Translations under genes and position numbers: made by a program
Part shown: positions 1 through 7,546 of the stretch, piece after piece
Numbering within the stretch: position 1 is the first letter of the stretch
Layout of the letters: every line of letters starts with the position of its first letter
Source of the DNA: an uncultured Collinsella sp.
GTDB taxonomy: Bacteria > Actinomycetota > Coriobacteriia > Coriobacteriales > Coriobacteriaceae
Assembly (NCBI GenBank): GCA_902478985.1
Contig: CABSNH010000010.1
Span: forward strand, 1 to 22,836
Reading direction: 5' to 3'
Length of the DNA stretch: 22,836 nt
Notes under the pieces: generated by a model
What the model saw: only the letters and a program-made list of their open reading frames with translations
The model's database searches: none
What the model was told of the DNA's origin: nothing

Positions 1-58
1 GACGCTGCGCGGGCCGCATTTGGACAATCTGACGTTCAACTTCAAGGGCGCGACCTAG
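1..58 (+). CDS. possible C-terminal tail of an unidentified gene (partial)
   Basis: An open frame runs from base 2 to a TAG at 56-58 and would encode an 18-residue tail ending in NFKGAT. A perfect hairpin follows three bases later, as expected at the end of a gene. Against this, the same 55 bases resemble the non-coding stretch 95-149 (36 of 55 identical without gaps), so it may instead be part of an intergenic repeat. No family can be recognised from so short a piece. Confidence 0.3.
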   Translation, partial: TLRGPHLDNLTFNFKGAT

Positions 59-59
59 G

Positions 60-91
60 TGGTTACGCGGGTTTACCAACCCGCGTAACCA
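60..91. terminator. perfect 14-bp hairpin without U-tract
   Basis: Bases 60-73 pair perfectly with 78-91 around a TACC loop. No T-run follows on either strand. It could be an mRNA 3'-end stabiliser or a weak bidirectional terminator for whatever gene ends at 58. Confidence 0.5.
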
Positions 92-131
92 GTTGACGCT
101 GCGCGCCGCCCAGGGCGACAATTTGTCATTC

Positions 132-173
132 AAAAGGCAAGGCATGACCAGAAGGTCTATGCCTTGCCTTTTT
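132..173 (+). terminator. strong intrinsic terminator
   Basis: A perfect 14-bp stem (132-145 with 159-172) is extended by a 4-bp GACC/GGTC helix at 146-149/154-157 with one bulged base, and runs into TTTTT at 169-173. The left arm starts with AAAA, so the hairpin could also work on the minus strand. It is nested inside a wider inverted repeat (110-121 against 183-195). Confidence 0.8.
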
Positions 174-394
174 CATGCCAACTTGTTCGCCCTGGACGTC
201 GCTCGCTGTCCGTCCTCTACCTGCGGCGTTGACTTGGTTGACACTTAGAACATCGATGTAGTCATTGGGGACGTTCTTAAACGACTGCCCAACGGCTATT
301 GCGCGCATGGTTCGCATGACAGCCGTCTCTTTTATGTTTCCTTTAGCCGTTGCTGCCTAGGATGGGGGTTAGTCGGTAGGAAGGGAGCGTCTAT
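174..394. other. intergenic region before the ThrE-like gene
   Basis: No convincing gene is present between the terminator and base 395. A 63-codon minus-strand frame at 126-317 overlaps the terminator and has no usable ribosome-binding site. A TAGGAT hexamer at 358-363, preceded by TG at 354-355, may be the -10 element of the exporter promoter, but no good -35 is visible. Together with 59-173 this makes a gene-free stretch of about 336 bases consisting mainly of nested hairpins. Confidence 0.4.
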
Positions 395-1963
395 ATGGAC
401 GACGCGAGCGAGCGTTCAATCGAAGAGGACATGCTCGATCAGTTCAATTACTTTGATGATGAGGACGAGGAGCTGATCGACCGTCGCGAGCCAGCGCCGC
501 TTGATTCCTTTGATCTGGTCGATGAAGAGACTGATGAGGTTGAGGACGAATCAACGGAGCCCCCACAGTCTTCGCGCCTTAACTCGCTGCTTTCGAGAGC
601 CCCCATGCACCACGGCGTTCGTGCCGGCGCGCTCCATATGAAAACTGACTGGCACCAGATCGTGACGGCAGGCGATGAGCTTGCCGTCGATGCGCCGCTC
701 ACCGATAAATCATCCATCATCTGCCGCACCGGCATGCTTATGCTGGCAAGCGGAACGGGTGCCTGGCGCGTGCGCGATACCATGAATCGTGTTGCCGCCG
801 TACTCGGTGTCACCATCCACGTTGACTTAAGTCTTCTGTCGTTTGAGTGCACCTGCATCGAAGATGGCCACTGCTTTAACGAGGTTGTCAGCCTGCCCAC
901 AACGGGAGTCAATACCCATCGCATTTGGATGATGGAGAGCTTCTTAAAGGAAATCGAGACGTATGGGCGCCGGTTTACCGTGCACGAATACCACGAGATG
1001 CTCAAGACCGTTGAGAGTTCAAAACCTGATTACGCGCCTTGGCAACAGGGCCTTGCGGCGGCCTGCGCCTGTGGCGCCTTCGTTTTTTTGCTCGGCGGCG
1101 GCCCTATCGAGATGGCCTGCGCGTTCGTGGGCGCGGGTGTCGGCAACTTTGCCCGCTCCCATATTCTCAAGCAAGGCCTTGGTCAGTTCAGCGCGCTGAC
1201 GACCGGCGTTGCGCTCGCTTGCGTTTCGTATCTGCTGGCATTGCTCGGCCTTGGCCAGGTCATACCGGGGGCAATGTCGCACCAAGAAGGCTATATCGGC
1301 GCCATGCTCTTTGTGATTCCCGGCTTTCCGCTCATTACGGCAGGCCTCGACATCGCTAAGCTCGACATGCGAAGCGGTATCGAGCGCCTTTCATATGCCG
1401 TATCGATTATTGTGATGGCGACCCTCGTAGGTTGGATGGTTGCCGAGTGTGTTGGCCTGGCGCCGGACGACTTTGCCCCACTGGGCCTTTCGCCGCTTGC
1501 CCTTACGCTCCTGCGCGTGGTGATGAGCTTCGTTGGCGTATTCGGCTTCTCGGTGATGTTCAACAGCCCGGTAAAGATGGCCGCGGCAGCTGGGTTGATC
1601 GGCGCCGTGTCCAATACCCTGCGTCTGACCCTTGTCGATGCGCCGACGATGATTCCCTTCCTGGGCCTCAGCACGGGAATGCCTCCCGAGGCAGCAGCGT
1701 TTATCGGCGCGCTGGTATCGGGGCTGCTCGCAAGCTTGGCTGAAGTCAAGCTCACCTACCCGCGCATCGCCCTCACGGTGCCTTCGATTGTCATTATGGT
1801 GCCCGGTCTGTATCTCTATCGCTCTATGTATTACATGTGCACCTTCGACACAGTCAATATGCTCGGCTGGTTTGTGCGCGCAGTGCTCATCGTAGCGTTT
1901 CTGCCCGTTGGGCTGGGTGTGGCGCGTACGCTCACCGACCCTCGCTGGCGCCACACCAGCTAA
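395..1963 (+). CDS. threonine/serine exporter family protein (ThrE-like, fused two-domain form)
   Basis: This 522-residue integral membrane protein has the layout of the ThrE family (PF06738 followed by PF12821), which exports threonine and serine across the cytoplasmic membrane. Residues 1-60 are strikingly acidic (DEDEELIDRRE and similar) and probably cytoplasmic. Residues about 95-205 form the soluble part, with the typical phrase HVDLSLLSFECTC and then NTHRI. From about residue 215 to the end there are roughly ten hydrophobic segments, including the repeated ATLVGWMVAE- and VPSIVIMVPGLYLYRSMY-type helices. The ATG is preceded by GGAAGGGAG at 379-387. Some relatives are split into a larger ThrE and a smaller ThrB-type subunit; here both halves are in one chain. 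It is transcribed alone, and the actual substrate cannot be read from sequence. Confidence 0.85.
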   Translation: MDDASERSIEEDMLDQFNYFDDEDEELIDRREPAPLDSFDLVDEETDEVEDESTEPPQSSRLNSLLSRAPMHHGVRAGALHMKTDWHQIVTAGDELAVDAPLTDKSSIICRTGMLMLASGTGAWRVRDTMNRVAAVLGVTIHVDLSLLSFECTCIEDGHCFNEVVSLPTTGVNTHRIWMMESFLKEIETYGRRFTVHEYHEMLKTVESSKPDYAPWQQGLAAACACGAFVFLLGGGPIEMACAFVGAGVGNFARSHILKQGLGQFSALTTGVALACVSYLLALLGLGQVIPGAMSHQEGYIGAMLFVIPGFPLITAGLDIAKLDMRSGIERLSYAVSIIVMATLVGWMVAECVGLAPDDFAPLGLSPLALTLLRVVMSFVGVFGFSVMFNSPVKMAAAAGLIGAVSNTLRLTLVDAPTMIPFLGLSTGMPPEAAAFIGALVSGLLASLAEVKLTYPRIALTVPSIVIMVPGLYLYRSMYYMCTFDTVNMLGWFVRAVLIVAFLPVGLGVARTLTDPRWRHTS

Positions 1964-1996
1964 TTGGTGCAAGGGGGACAGGTTACTTTGCACCAA
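1964..1996. repeat. short intergenic palindrome (REP-like)
   Basis: Bases 1964-1972 (TTGGTGCAA) pair perfectly with 1988-1996 (TTGCACCAA) around a 15-nt GGGGGACAGGTTACT-type loop. It begins directly after the stop codon of the exporter gene. It has no U-tract, so it is not a classical terminator. From memory, GGGGACAGGTTACTTTGCACC-like elements recur between genes in Coriobacteriia, but I cannot check copy number here. Confidence 0.6.
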
Positions 1997-1999
1997 ATG

Positions 2000-2066
2000 A
2001 GTTGCGGTGAAATAGGGACTGAATTGCTGCTTAAAGGGTCAAAACAGTCCGTATTCCACCGCAACT
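2000..2066. repeat. long imperfect intergenic palindrome (REPIN/MITE-like)
   Basis: A 22-nt arm at 2000-2021 matches the reverse complement of 2045-2066 with only two mismatches, around a 23-nt loop. It lies 3 nt beyond the shorter palindrome at 1964-1996, so the two form a pair. There is no T-run and no coding content. Its size and symmetry fit a non-autonomous repeat, such as those mobilised by REP-associated transposases, better than a terminator. No such transposase is in the window. Confidence 0.6.
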
Positions 2067-2115
2067 TATGGGGTCGGGGGATTATCGGTGCCCTGCATCT
2101 TCATAAACTCAACGC

Positions 2116-2145
2116 TTACGAAGCGCATGCGTTTCGTGCTAGGCT
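2116..2145 (+). promoter_or_regulatory. putative promoter for the DUF2798 gene leader
   Basis: TTACGA (2116-2121) and TAGGCT (2140-2145) are 18 bases apart, with TGC just upstream of the -10 as in extended -10 promoters. It would start RNA near 2152 and give a leader of about 125 nt that contains the hairpin at 2182-2232. Confidence 0.35.
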
Positions 2146-2181
2146 GGTTCCACCACATAAGTAGTCGCAGACGCGCGTAAC

Positions 2182-2232
2182 ACGGGCGGGCGAGATGAAG
2201 TTCCAGTAACTCCATCTTGCCCGCCCGTTTTT
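2182..2232 (+). terminator. intrinsic terminator or attenuator upstream of the DUF2798 gene
   Basis: A 21-bp stem (2182-2202 with 2208-2228) contains one G-U pair and one A/C mismatch, has a CCAGT loop, and is followed by TTTTT at 2228-2232. The nearest upstream plus-strand gene ends more than 200 bases earlier and the next gene starts 44 bases later. The terminator therefore sits inside the probable leader and could attenuate that gene. Confidence 0.75.
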
Positions 2233-2276
2233 GTTGCGTGGCGCCGCGGTACAACACAGAGAGGAATCTGCCCTTT

Positions 2277-2825
2277 ATGCCTATCAACAAACGAGAGAGC
2301 CTGCTGTTCACCTTTATCATGTGCTTTTGCATGGTGCTCTGGATGAGCATCTACAACGTTGCCCTGCAGCACGGGGCCATCAACGGCGAGGTCGTTGCCG
2401 CTGCGTGGCTCGGCTTCCCCGTTGCCTACATTTTTGCCATGTGCTGCGACTGGTTCGTCGCCAGCCCGCTCGCCAAGGGTTTCGCCTTTAAGTACTTGGT
2501 CACGCCGGGCAAGAGCTCGCCACTTGCCATGACGCTCGCCGTCAGCTCCTGCATGGTCGTTCCCATGGTCATCATCATGTCGCTGTACGGTGCCTGCGAG
2601 GGTCTGACGCACATGCCCGGCGGCATCCTTGCGAACCTGTATTCCGTGCCCGCGATCTGGATGATCAACATCCCGCATAATTTTGTGATGGCGCTGCCGT
2701 GGAACCTTTTGGTAGCCGGTCCGATTTCCCACTTCGTCTTCCGTCGCGCCTTCCCTGTGGGGACGGTTTTCGAGGAGGAGCATGCCGAGCTCTTGGAGCA
2801 GGCTATGGCTCCTGAGTGCGAGTAG
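2277..2825 (+). CDS. DUF2798 family small membrane protein
   Basis: The product is a 182-residue hydrophobic protein of unknown function. It opens MPINKRESLLFTFIMCFCMV, a typical DUF2798 start: a short basic segment and then a helix. About four transmembrane helices are visible, near residues 8-27, 40-62, 85-108 and 122-150. The two halves resemble each other (MCFCMVLWMS and later MPGGILANLYSVPAIWM with a following NF-V-ALP motif), as in proteins with two tandem DUF2798 repeats. The C-terminal 25 residues are acidic and soluble. The ATG at 2277 is preferred over an in-frame upstream ATG at 2217, because 2217 lies inside the terminator stem and GAGAGG precedes 2277. The gene stands alone behind a leader with a terminator hairpin. 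Confidence 0.75.
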   Translation: MPINKRESLLFTFIMCFCMVLWMSIYNVALQHGAINGEVVAAAWLGFPVAYIFAMCCDWFVASPLAKGFAFKYLVTPGKSSPLAMTLAVSSCMVVPMVIIMSLYGACEGLTHMPGGILANLYSVPAIWMINIPHNFVMALPWNLLVAGPISHFVFRRAFPVGTVFEEEHAELLEQAMAPECE

Positions 2826-2991
2826 CTCGCTTAGGGATCTGCTGAGCGCGGGCGACTTGCTTGGTTGGAGCCCTAAGCGTGGATAGCTCTCTCGGCGACA
2901 TCGCGGGCGTGAGCGGTGCGCATGACCGGAGGGCCCGTGCTGCTCCGTTGCCCGACGTGCTAGCGTGCAGAACAATCTGTTGGTGCATTCG
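2826..2991. other. gene-free spacer after the DUF2798 gene
   Basis: This spacer holds no supported gene. A perfect 9-bp inverted repeat, CGCTTAGGG at 2828-2836 and CCCTAAGCG at 2871-2879, brackets 34 bases. TTGCCC (2948-2953) and ACAATC (2971-2976) are 17 bases apart and could make a weak promoter pointing into the terminator at 2992, which would give only a very short transcript. Confidence 0.3.
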
Positions 2992-3024
2992 GCGGCTGCT
3001 GAAGCGTTTCGGCAGCCGCTTTTT
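2992..3024 (+). terminator. intrinsic terminator
   Basis: A 12-bp stem (2992-3003 with 3008-3019, one T-G pair) with loop GCGT is followed by TTTTT at 3020-3024. It ends transcription coming from the DUF2798 gene and insulates the next promoter. Confidence 0.8.
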
Positions 3025-3036
3025 ATACGGAGTTTA

Positions 3037-3057
3037 AATACAACAGTCTGTTGTATT
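3037..3057. promoter_or_regulatory. perfect palindromic operator, probably for the TetR protein at 7530-8219
   Basis: AATACAACA (3037-3045) and TGTTGTATT (3049-3057) are exact inverted repeats with a 3-base spacer. The size and symmetry are those of TetR-family operators. The site covers where the -35 element of the promoter at 3066-3074 should lie, so binding would block RNA polymerase. The AT-rich sequence stands out from the GC-rich surroundings. The pairing with the TetR protein is inferred from operon linkage. Confidence 0.7.
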
Positions 3058-3065
3058 ACGTAGAG

Positions 3066-3074
3066 TGGTATATC
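3066..3074 (+). promoter_or_regulatory. extended -10 promoter element of the activase/TetR operon
   Basis: TGG followed by TATATC makes an extended -10 element. The -35 position (about 3046-3051) is a poor match and lies inside the palindrome, as is common for a repressed extended -10 promoter. RNA would start near 3081, about 26 bases before the gene. Confidence 0.45.
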
Positions 3075-3106
3075 TCTAGCAGGAAAAATGCGAGAGACGG
3101 AGCATT

Positions 3107-6100
3107 ATGGCGTTGCTAGTAGGACTGGACGTAGGGTCGACGACCACCAAAGTTTACGCGATGCACGAGGATATGACCGAGGCGTGGTGGGGATATCGCC
3201 GCCACGGGGCGTGTCAGACAGCGAGCGTGCGCGCCATGCTCGGCGAGCTCGCCGAGCGCTTTCCCCATGAGTCGCTGCGCGTTGCGGTGACCGGCTCGGG
3301 TGCGCGCGATATCGCGACCGCGCTGGGCGCCTCGTACGTTCAGGAGGTGGTCGCCAACGCGCTCGCGATCAGCAGGTTCTATCCGCAGACGCGCTGCGCC
3401 ATCGAGCTGGGCGGCCAAGACGCCAAGATGATCTTCTTCCGCACCAACGATAAGGGAGACATCGAGGTTGCCGACATGCGCATGAACGGCTCGTGCGCAG
3501 GCGGTACCGGTGCATTTATCGACGAGATGGCAAAGCTCATGGGGGTCGGCACCGAATCGGGCGAGTTCGAGCAGCTCGCAAGCCGGGGAACGACCGTCCA
3601 CGAGGTCTCGGGCCGCTGCGGCGTGTACGCAAAGACCGATATCCAGCCGCTGCTCAACGAGGGCATTCCTACCACCGACCTGGCGCTTTCGGCGCTTCAC
3701 GCGGTCGCCCGCCAAACGATCGGCGGTCTGGCCCAGGGTATCGACATCGAGCCGCCGGTAATCTTCGAGGGCGGTACGCTCGCCTACAACCCCACGCTGG
3801 TCCGCGTGTTCCGGGAGCAACTGAATCTATCGGACGATCAGGTTATCGTCCCGCGCGATCCGCAGATCATGGTCGCGCGCGGTGCCGCCCTGTCGCTGAC
3901 CGACATGTTCGCATCGTCCCAACCGATCGACCTTCCCGACGCTTTTGTCCGGCTGGATAAGCTCGAGACGGTCGCGCCCGCAAGCGGGGAGGGACGTCTT
4001 GCCCAGCCCTTTTTTGCCACACCTGCCGAGCAGGCGGATTTTACGGCACGCCATGGCAAAGAGACGCCGGCAAAGGGTCCGGATGCGTATGCGCCCGGAG
4101 AGACGGTGCGTGTGGCGCTCGGTATCGATTCGGGGAGCACGACGACCAAGTTCGCCCTGGTCGATGAGGCGGGTGAGCTTGTCGATTCGTTCTACGCGTC
4201 TAATAACGGCAGACCGCTCGACGTCGCCCAACAGGGTCTTGTCAGCTTGAAGAACCGCTGGGAGACAGCGGGAGTCACGCTTGCGATCGATGCCATGGGC
4301 ACCACGGGATACGGCGAGGAGCTTTTCGCGCGCGCGTTCCACGCCGACTACCATACGGTCGAGACGGTCGCGCACGCCCGCGCCGCGTGCGCATGCGTTC
4401 CAGATGCGACCTTCGTGCTCGACATCGGCGGACAGGATATGAAGGCCATCTGGCTCAACCACGGCGTGCTGACCGATATCGTCGTCAACGAGGCGTGCTC
4501 TGCGGGCTGCGGCTCGTTCCTCGAGGGTTTTGCCAAAAACCTCGGAATAGCCGTTGAGGATATCGCGAGCGAGGCATTTTCGTCCAAAGCCCCCGCCGTT
4601 CTCGGCAGCCGCTGCACGGTGTTCATGAACAGCAGCGTCGTTTCCGAGCAGCGGCGCGGTAAGGGTCCGGGCGACATCATGGCCGGTCTCTGCCGTTCGA
4701 TTATCGAGAACGTGTTCACCAAGGTCATTCGCGTTTCAAATCTCAACCGTCTGGGCGACAAAGTCGTCGTCCAGGGCGGCACGTTCCGAAACGACGCGGT
4801 GCTGCGCGCATTCGAGCAGTATTTGGGCAAACCCGTCACGCGTGCGCCCCACCCGGGGCTGATGGGCGCTATCGGTATCGCCCTGCTCGCGCGCGAGGAA
4901 TGCCGCAAGGGCGACGCCGGCACGTCGTTTATCGGGCTCGATGCCGTGGAGCGCTTCGAGCATCGCGAGTTCGGCGGCGTTACCTGCCGTCGGTGCAACA
5001 ACCGCTGCCAGCGCGCGGTCGTGGCATTTGGCGACGGCTCGCTTTACGTCACGGGCAATCGCTGCCCGCGCGGCGGCGCCATCTCATGGGATGAGCTCGT
5101 GCGCGAGGTTCCCGCGGCGGAGGAGCTGCGTCCGCAGGGTGCTTGCGAGGCACAGGCACCCGGCACGGGGCGCGACCGGACCGCGGCTGCCCCCAATCTC
5201 TTTGTCGACCGCGAGAAGCTGCTGTTCGAGTCGTACCCCACGGTTCCCGTCAGCGGGGGGCGCGATGTCACGATCGGCATTCCCCGTGTGCTCGAGTTCT
5301 GGGACACCATGCCGTTCTGGTCGACGTTCTTCAGCACGCTCGGCTTTAAGGTGCGCGTCTCGGGACGCAGCACCAAGGCGATGTACGAGCGCGGTCTGGC
5401 GCACGTCACATCCGACACCGTGTGCTTCCCGGCCAAGCTCGTCCACGGGCACATCCGCGATCTCGTCGACGCCGGCGTCGACCGCATCTTCATGCCCATC
5501 ATCACGACGGTGCCCACCGAAAACACCGCCTCTACCAGCGAGTGGATGTGCGCCGTCGTAAAGGGATACCCCTACGTGATGCGCAATTCCGATAACCCGG
5601 AGGAGCGTTTCGGCGTTCCGTTCGATACGCCGCTGTTCCACTGGTACGACGAGGGCGACCGAAACCGCCAGCTCAAGGCGTGGTGCAAGGAGACCTTCGA
5701 TATCGATGCCGACCTGGTTGCCAAGGCGACCGAGCAGGCGGACCGCGCGCAGGAGACGTTTGAGAACCAGCTGCAGCTGCGCGGCAGGCAGGTGCTCGAG
5801 AACGTGCGCGAGGACGGCGGCTACGCGGTGGTGATCGCTTCGCGCCCGTACCACAACGACCCGCTGGTCAGCCACGGGCTGCCCAAGCTCTTCTCTGAGC
5901 GCGGCATCCCCGTGCTGACGCCCGATGCGGTGCCGGGGGTCTGCAACGTCGATCTTTCCAACAGCCGCATCGACATCGTGAACAACTACCATGCGCGCAT
6001 GCTGTCGTGCGCGGTCATCGTCGCATCGACGCCCGAGCTCGAGCTCGTGCAGATGGGCAGCTTCGGCTGCGGCCACGATGCGTATCTCACCGACGAGATC

Positions 6101-7546
6101 GCGCGCATGATGGGCGAGATGGGCTCCAAGGTTCCGATGATGATCAAGCTCGATGAGAGCGACGTCGCCGGTCCCATGGGCATTCGCGTGCGTTCGTTTA
6201 TCGAGTCGGTCAACCGTCGTCGCGCGGAGGAGCGTGCCGAGGGCGCCCGGGTGTACGCGGTCCATCCGCTCGACGACCCGTATAAGGTCAAGTACACCAA
6301 GCGCGACCGGCACGACAAGATCGCGCTGGTCCCCAACACCTCCCATGCGTTCTGCAGGCTCATGACCGCGGCGATGCGCAATCAAGGCGTGCGCGCCGAG
6401 GCCCTTGATATCGGGCGCGAGGATGCCATCCGCCTGGGCAAACGCTATGTGCACAACGACATCTGCTTCCCCGCGCAAATCGTGATCGGCGAGGCGCTCG
6501 CGGCACTCGAGAGCGGTAAGTACGACCCGCACGACGTCGCCGTGGTGACTGGCAAGTATATCGGCGACTGCCGCCTGACGCACTACATGCCCCTGCTGCG
6601 CCGCGCGCTCGACGACGCGGGATACGACTATGTCCCGGTGCTCACCAACGACGACGTCGATGCCCACAATGCGCATCCGGGCTTCAAGCTCGGCCTTGGC
6701 CCGAGCATCCAGATCGCCTACGGTCTTCCCATGATCGATGCCCTCGAGGCCATGCTTAGGCGCATCCGTCCCTACGAGCTCGAGAAGGGCGCGGCGGACG
6801 CTGCGTTCGACCGCGCGCTCGATGAGGTTATCGAGGGCATGGAGCGCTCCGGGCTGAGAGGCCAGGCGACGGGCTTCAAACGCGCGCTTGCGATCATGGA
6901 CGCCGTTCCGTACGACCGCTCGAACCCGCATCCGACCGTTCTCATCGTGGGCGAGTACCTGCTCAATTTCCATCTCGGCGCCAACCACGAGATCGAGCGC
7001 TACCTCGAGGACAACGGGCTCGAGGTCATCGAGGCGCGCATGACCGACGTGATCCGCAAGACCTATTTCTACAAGCATGCGCAGTCGCGCGAGTTCCACG
7101 TCGACCTGTCGCTGTCCGAAAAGGCCTGGTACGCCACGGCGGACAACCTGTTCGAGCTCGCGCACGACCGTTGCGACCGCCTGGGCGCGGCGAGCCCGCT
7201 CTACGAGCCGCCAACGCGCATGCCCGAGCTCGTGCGCGCGAGCGATAAGATCCTGCACCATACGTTCGATGCGGGCGAGGGCGTGCTGATTCCGGCGGAG
7301 ATCCTCGAGCACGCCAAGCTCGGCTGCCGCAACTTCGTGATCCTGCAGCCGTTCGGGTGTCTGCCCAACCATGTCGTGGGGCGCGGGCTCATCCATGCGC
7401 TCAAGGAGCAGTATCCCACGGCGCAGTTCCTGCCGCTCGACTACGATCCCGACGTGAGCTTCGCCAACGTGGAGAACCGTCTTCAGATGCTCATCATGAA
7501 TGCCAAGGCGCAGGGGTGCGGTGAGGCGCATGGCGAGACCGCGTAA
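3107..7546 (+). CDS. giant acyl-CoA dehydratase activase/DUF2229/HGD-D fusion; candidate PlsA-PlsR-type plasmalogen synthase
   Basis: This 1479-residue cytoplasmic protein contains two BadF/BcrA/HgdC-type ATPase domains. Domain 1 (about 3-265) has DVGSTTTK, ELGGQDAK and cluster cysteines C130 (NGSCAGGTG) and C171 (GRCGVYAK). Domain 2 (about 336-595) has DSGSTTTK, DIGGQDMK, C464 and C503. In HgdC the equivalent cysteines hold a [4Fe-4S] cluster between subunits. A small cysteine motif follows (C627, C630, C634, C653). Residues about 720-1035 are DUF2229-like (CFPAKLVHGH, GSFGCGHDAY), and 1070-1465 form a second dehydratase-like part (C1120 in NDICFPAQ, C1155, C1418 in FGCLPNHVVGRG). Such proteins use ATP to drive low-potential electrons for radical dehydration or reduction. 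The PlsA/PlsR pair of Clostridium perfringens, needed for plasmalogen formation, has these parts over two genes; here they are in one chain. The plasmalogen role is inferred. GGAG at 3099-3102 supports the start. Confidence 0.85.
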   Translation: MALLVGLDVGSTTTKVYAMHEDMTEAWWGYRRHGACQTASVRAMLGELAERFPHESLRVAVTGSGARDIATALGASYVQEVVANALAISRFYPQTRCAIELGGQDAKMIFFRTNDKGDIEVADMRMNGSCAGGTGAFIDEMAKLMGVGTESGEFEQLASRGTTVHEVSGRCGVYAKTDIQPLLNEGIPTTDLALSALHAVARQTIGGLAQGIDIEPPVIFEGGTLAYNPTLVRVFREQLNLSDDQVIVPRDPQIMVARGAALSLTDMFASSQPIDLPDAFVRLDKLETVAPASGEGRLAQPFFATPAEQADFTARHGKETPAKGPDAYAPGETVRVALGIDSGSTTTKFALVDEAGELVDSFYASNNGRPLDVAQQGLVSLKNRWETAGVTLAIDAMGTTGYGEELFARAFHADYHTVETVAHARAACACVPDATFVLDIGGQDMKAIWLNHGVLTDIVVNEACSAGCGSFLEGFAKNLGIAVEDIASEAFSSKAPAVLGSRCTVFMNSSVVSEQRRGKGPGDIMAGLCRSIIENVFTKVIRVSNLNRLGDKVVVQGGTFRNDAVLRAFEQYLGKPVTRAPHPGLMGAIGIALLAREECRKGDAGTSFIGLDAVERFEHREFGGVTCRRCNNRCQRAVVAFGDGSLYVTGNRCPRGGAISWDELVREVPAAEELRPQGACEAQAPGTGRDRTAAAPNLFVDREKLLFESYPTVPVSGGRDVTIGIPRVLEFWDTMPFWSTFFSTLGFKVRVSGRSTKAMYERGLAHVTSDTVCFPAKLVHGHIRDLVDAGVDRIFMPIITTVPTENTASTSEWMCAVVKGYPYVMRNSDNPEERFGVPFDTPLFHWYDEGDRNRQLKAWCKETFDIDADLVAKATEQADRAQETFENQLQLRGRQVLENVREDGGYAVVIASRPYHNDPLVSHGLPKLFSERGIPVLTPDAVPGVCNVDLSNSRIDIVNNYHARMLSCAVIVASTPELELVQMGSFGCGHDAYLTDEIARMMGEMGSKVPMMIKLDESDVAGPMGIRVRSFIESVNRRRAEERAEGARVYAVHPLDDPYKVKYTKRDRHDKIALVPNTSHAFCRLMTAAMRNQGVRAEALDIGREDAIRLGKRYVHNDICFPAQIVIGEALAALESGKYDPHDVAVVTGKYIGDCRLTHYMPLLRRALDDAGYDYVPVLTNDDVDAHNAHPGFKLGLGPSIQIAYGLPMIDALEAMLRRIRPYELEKGAADAAFDRALDEVIEGMERSGLRGQATGFKRALAIMDAVPYDRSNPHPTVLIVGEYLLNFHLGANHEIERYLEDNGLEVIEARMTDVIRKTYFYKHAQSREFHVDLSLSEKAWYATADNLFELAHDRCDRLGAASPLYEPPTRMPELVRASDKILHHTFDAGEGVLIPAEILEHAKLGCRNFVILQPFGCLPNHVVGRGLIHALKEQYPTAQFLPLDYDPDVSFANVENRLQMLIMNAKAQGCGEAHGETA

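Noticed and set aside
126..317. Small minus-strand frame upstream of the ThrE-like gene
   Set aside because: It overlaps a strong terminator hairpin and has no ribosome-binding site; more likely part of a repeated intergenic sequence than a gene.
2000..2066. Intrinsic terminator of the ThrE-like gene
   Set aside because: The stem is long but AT-containing, with a 23-nt loop and no following T-run.
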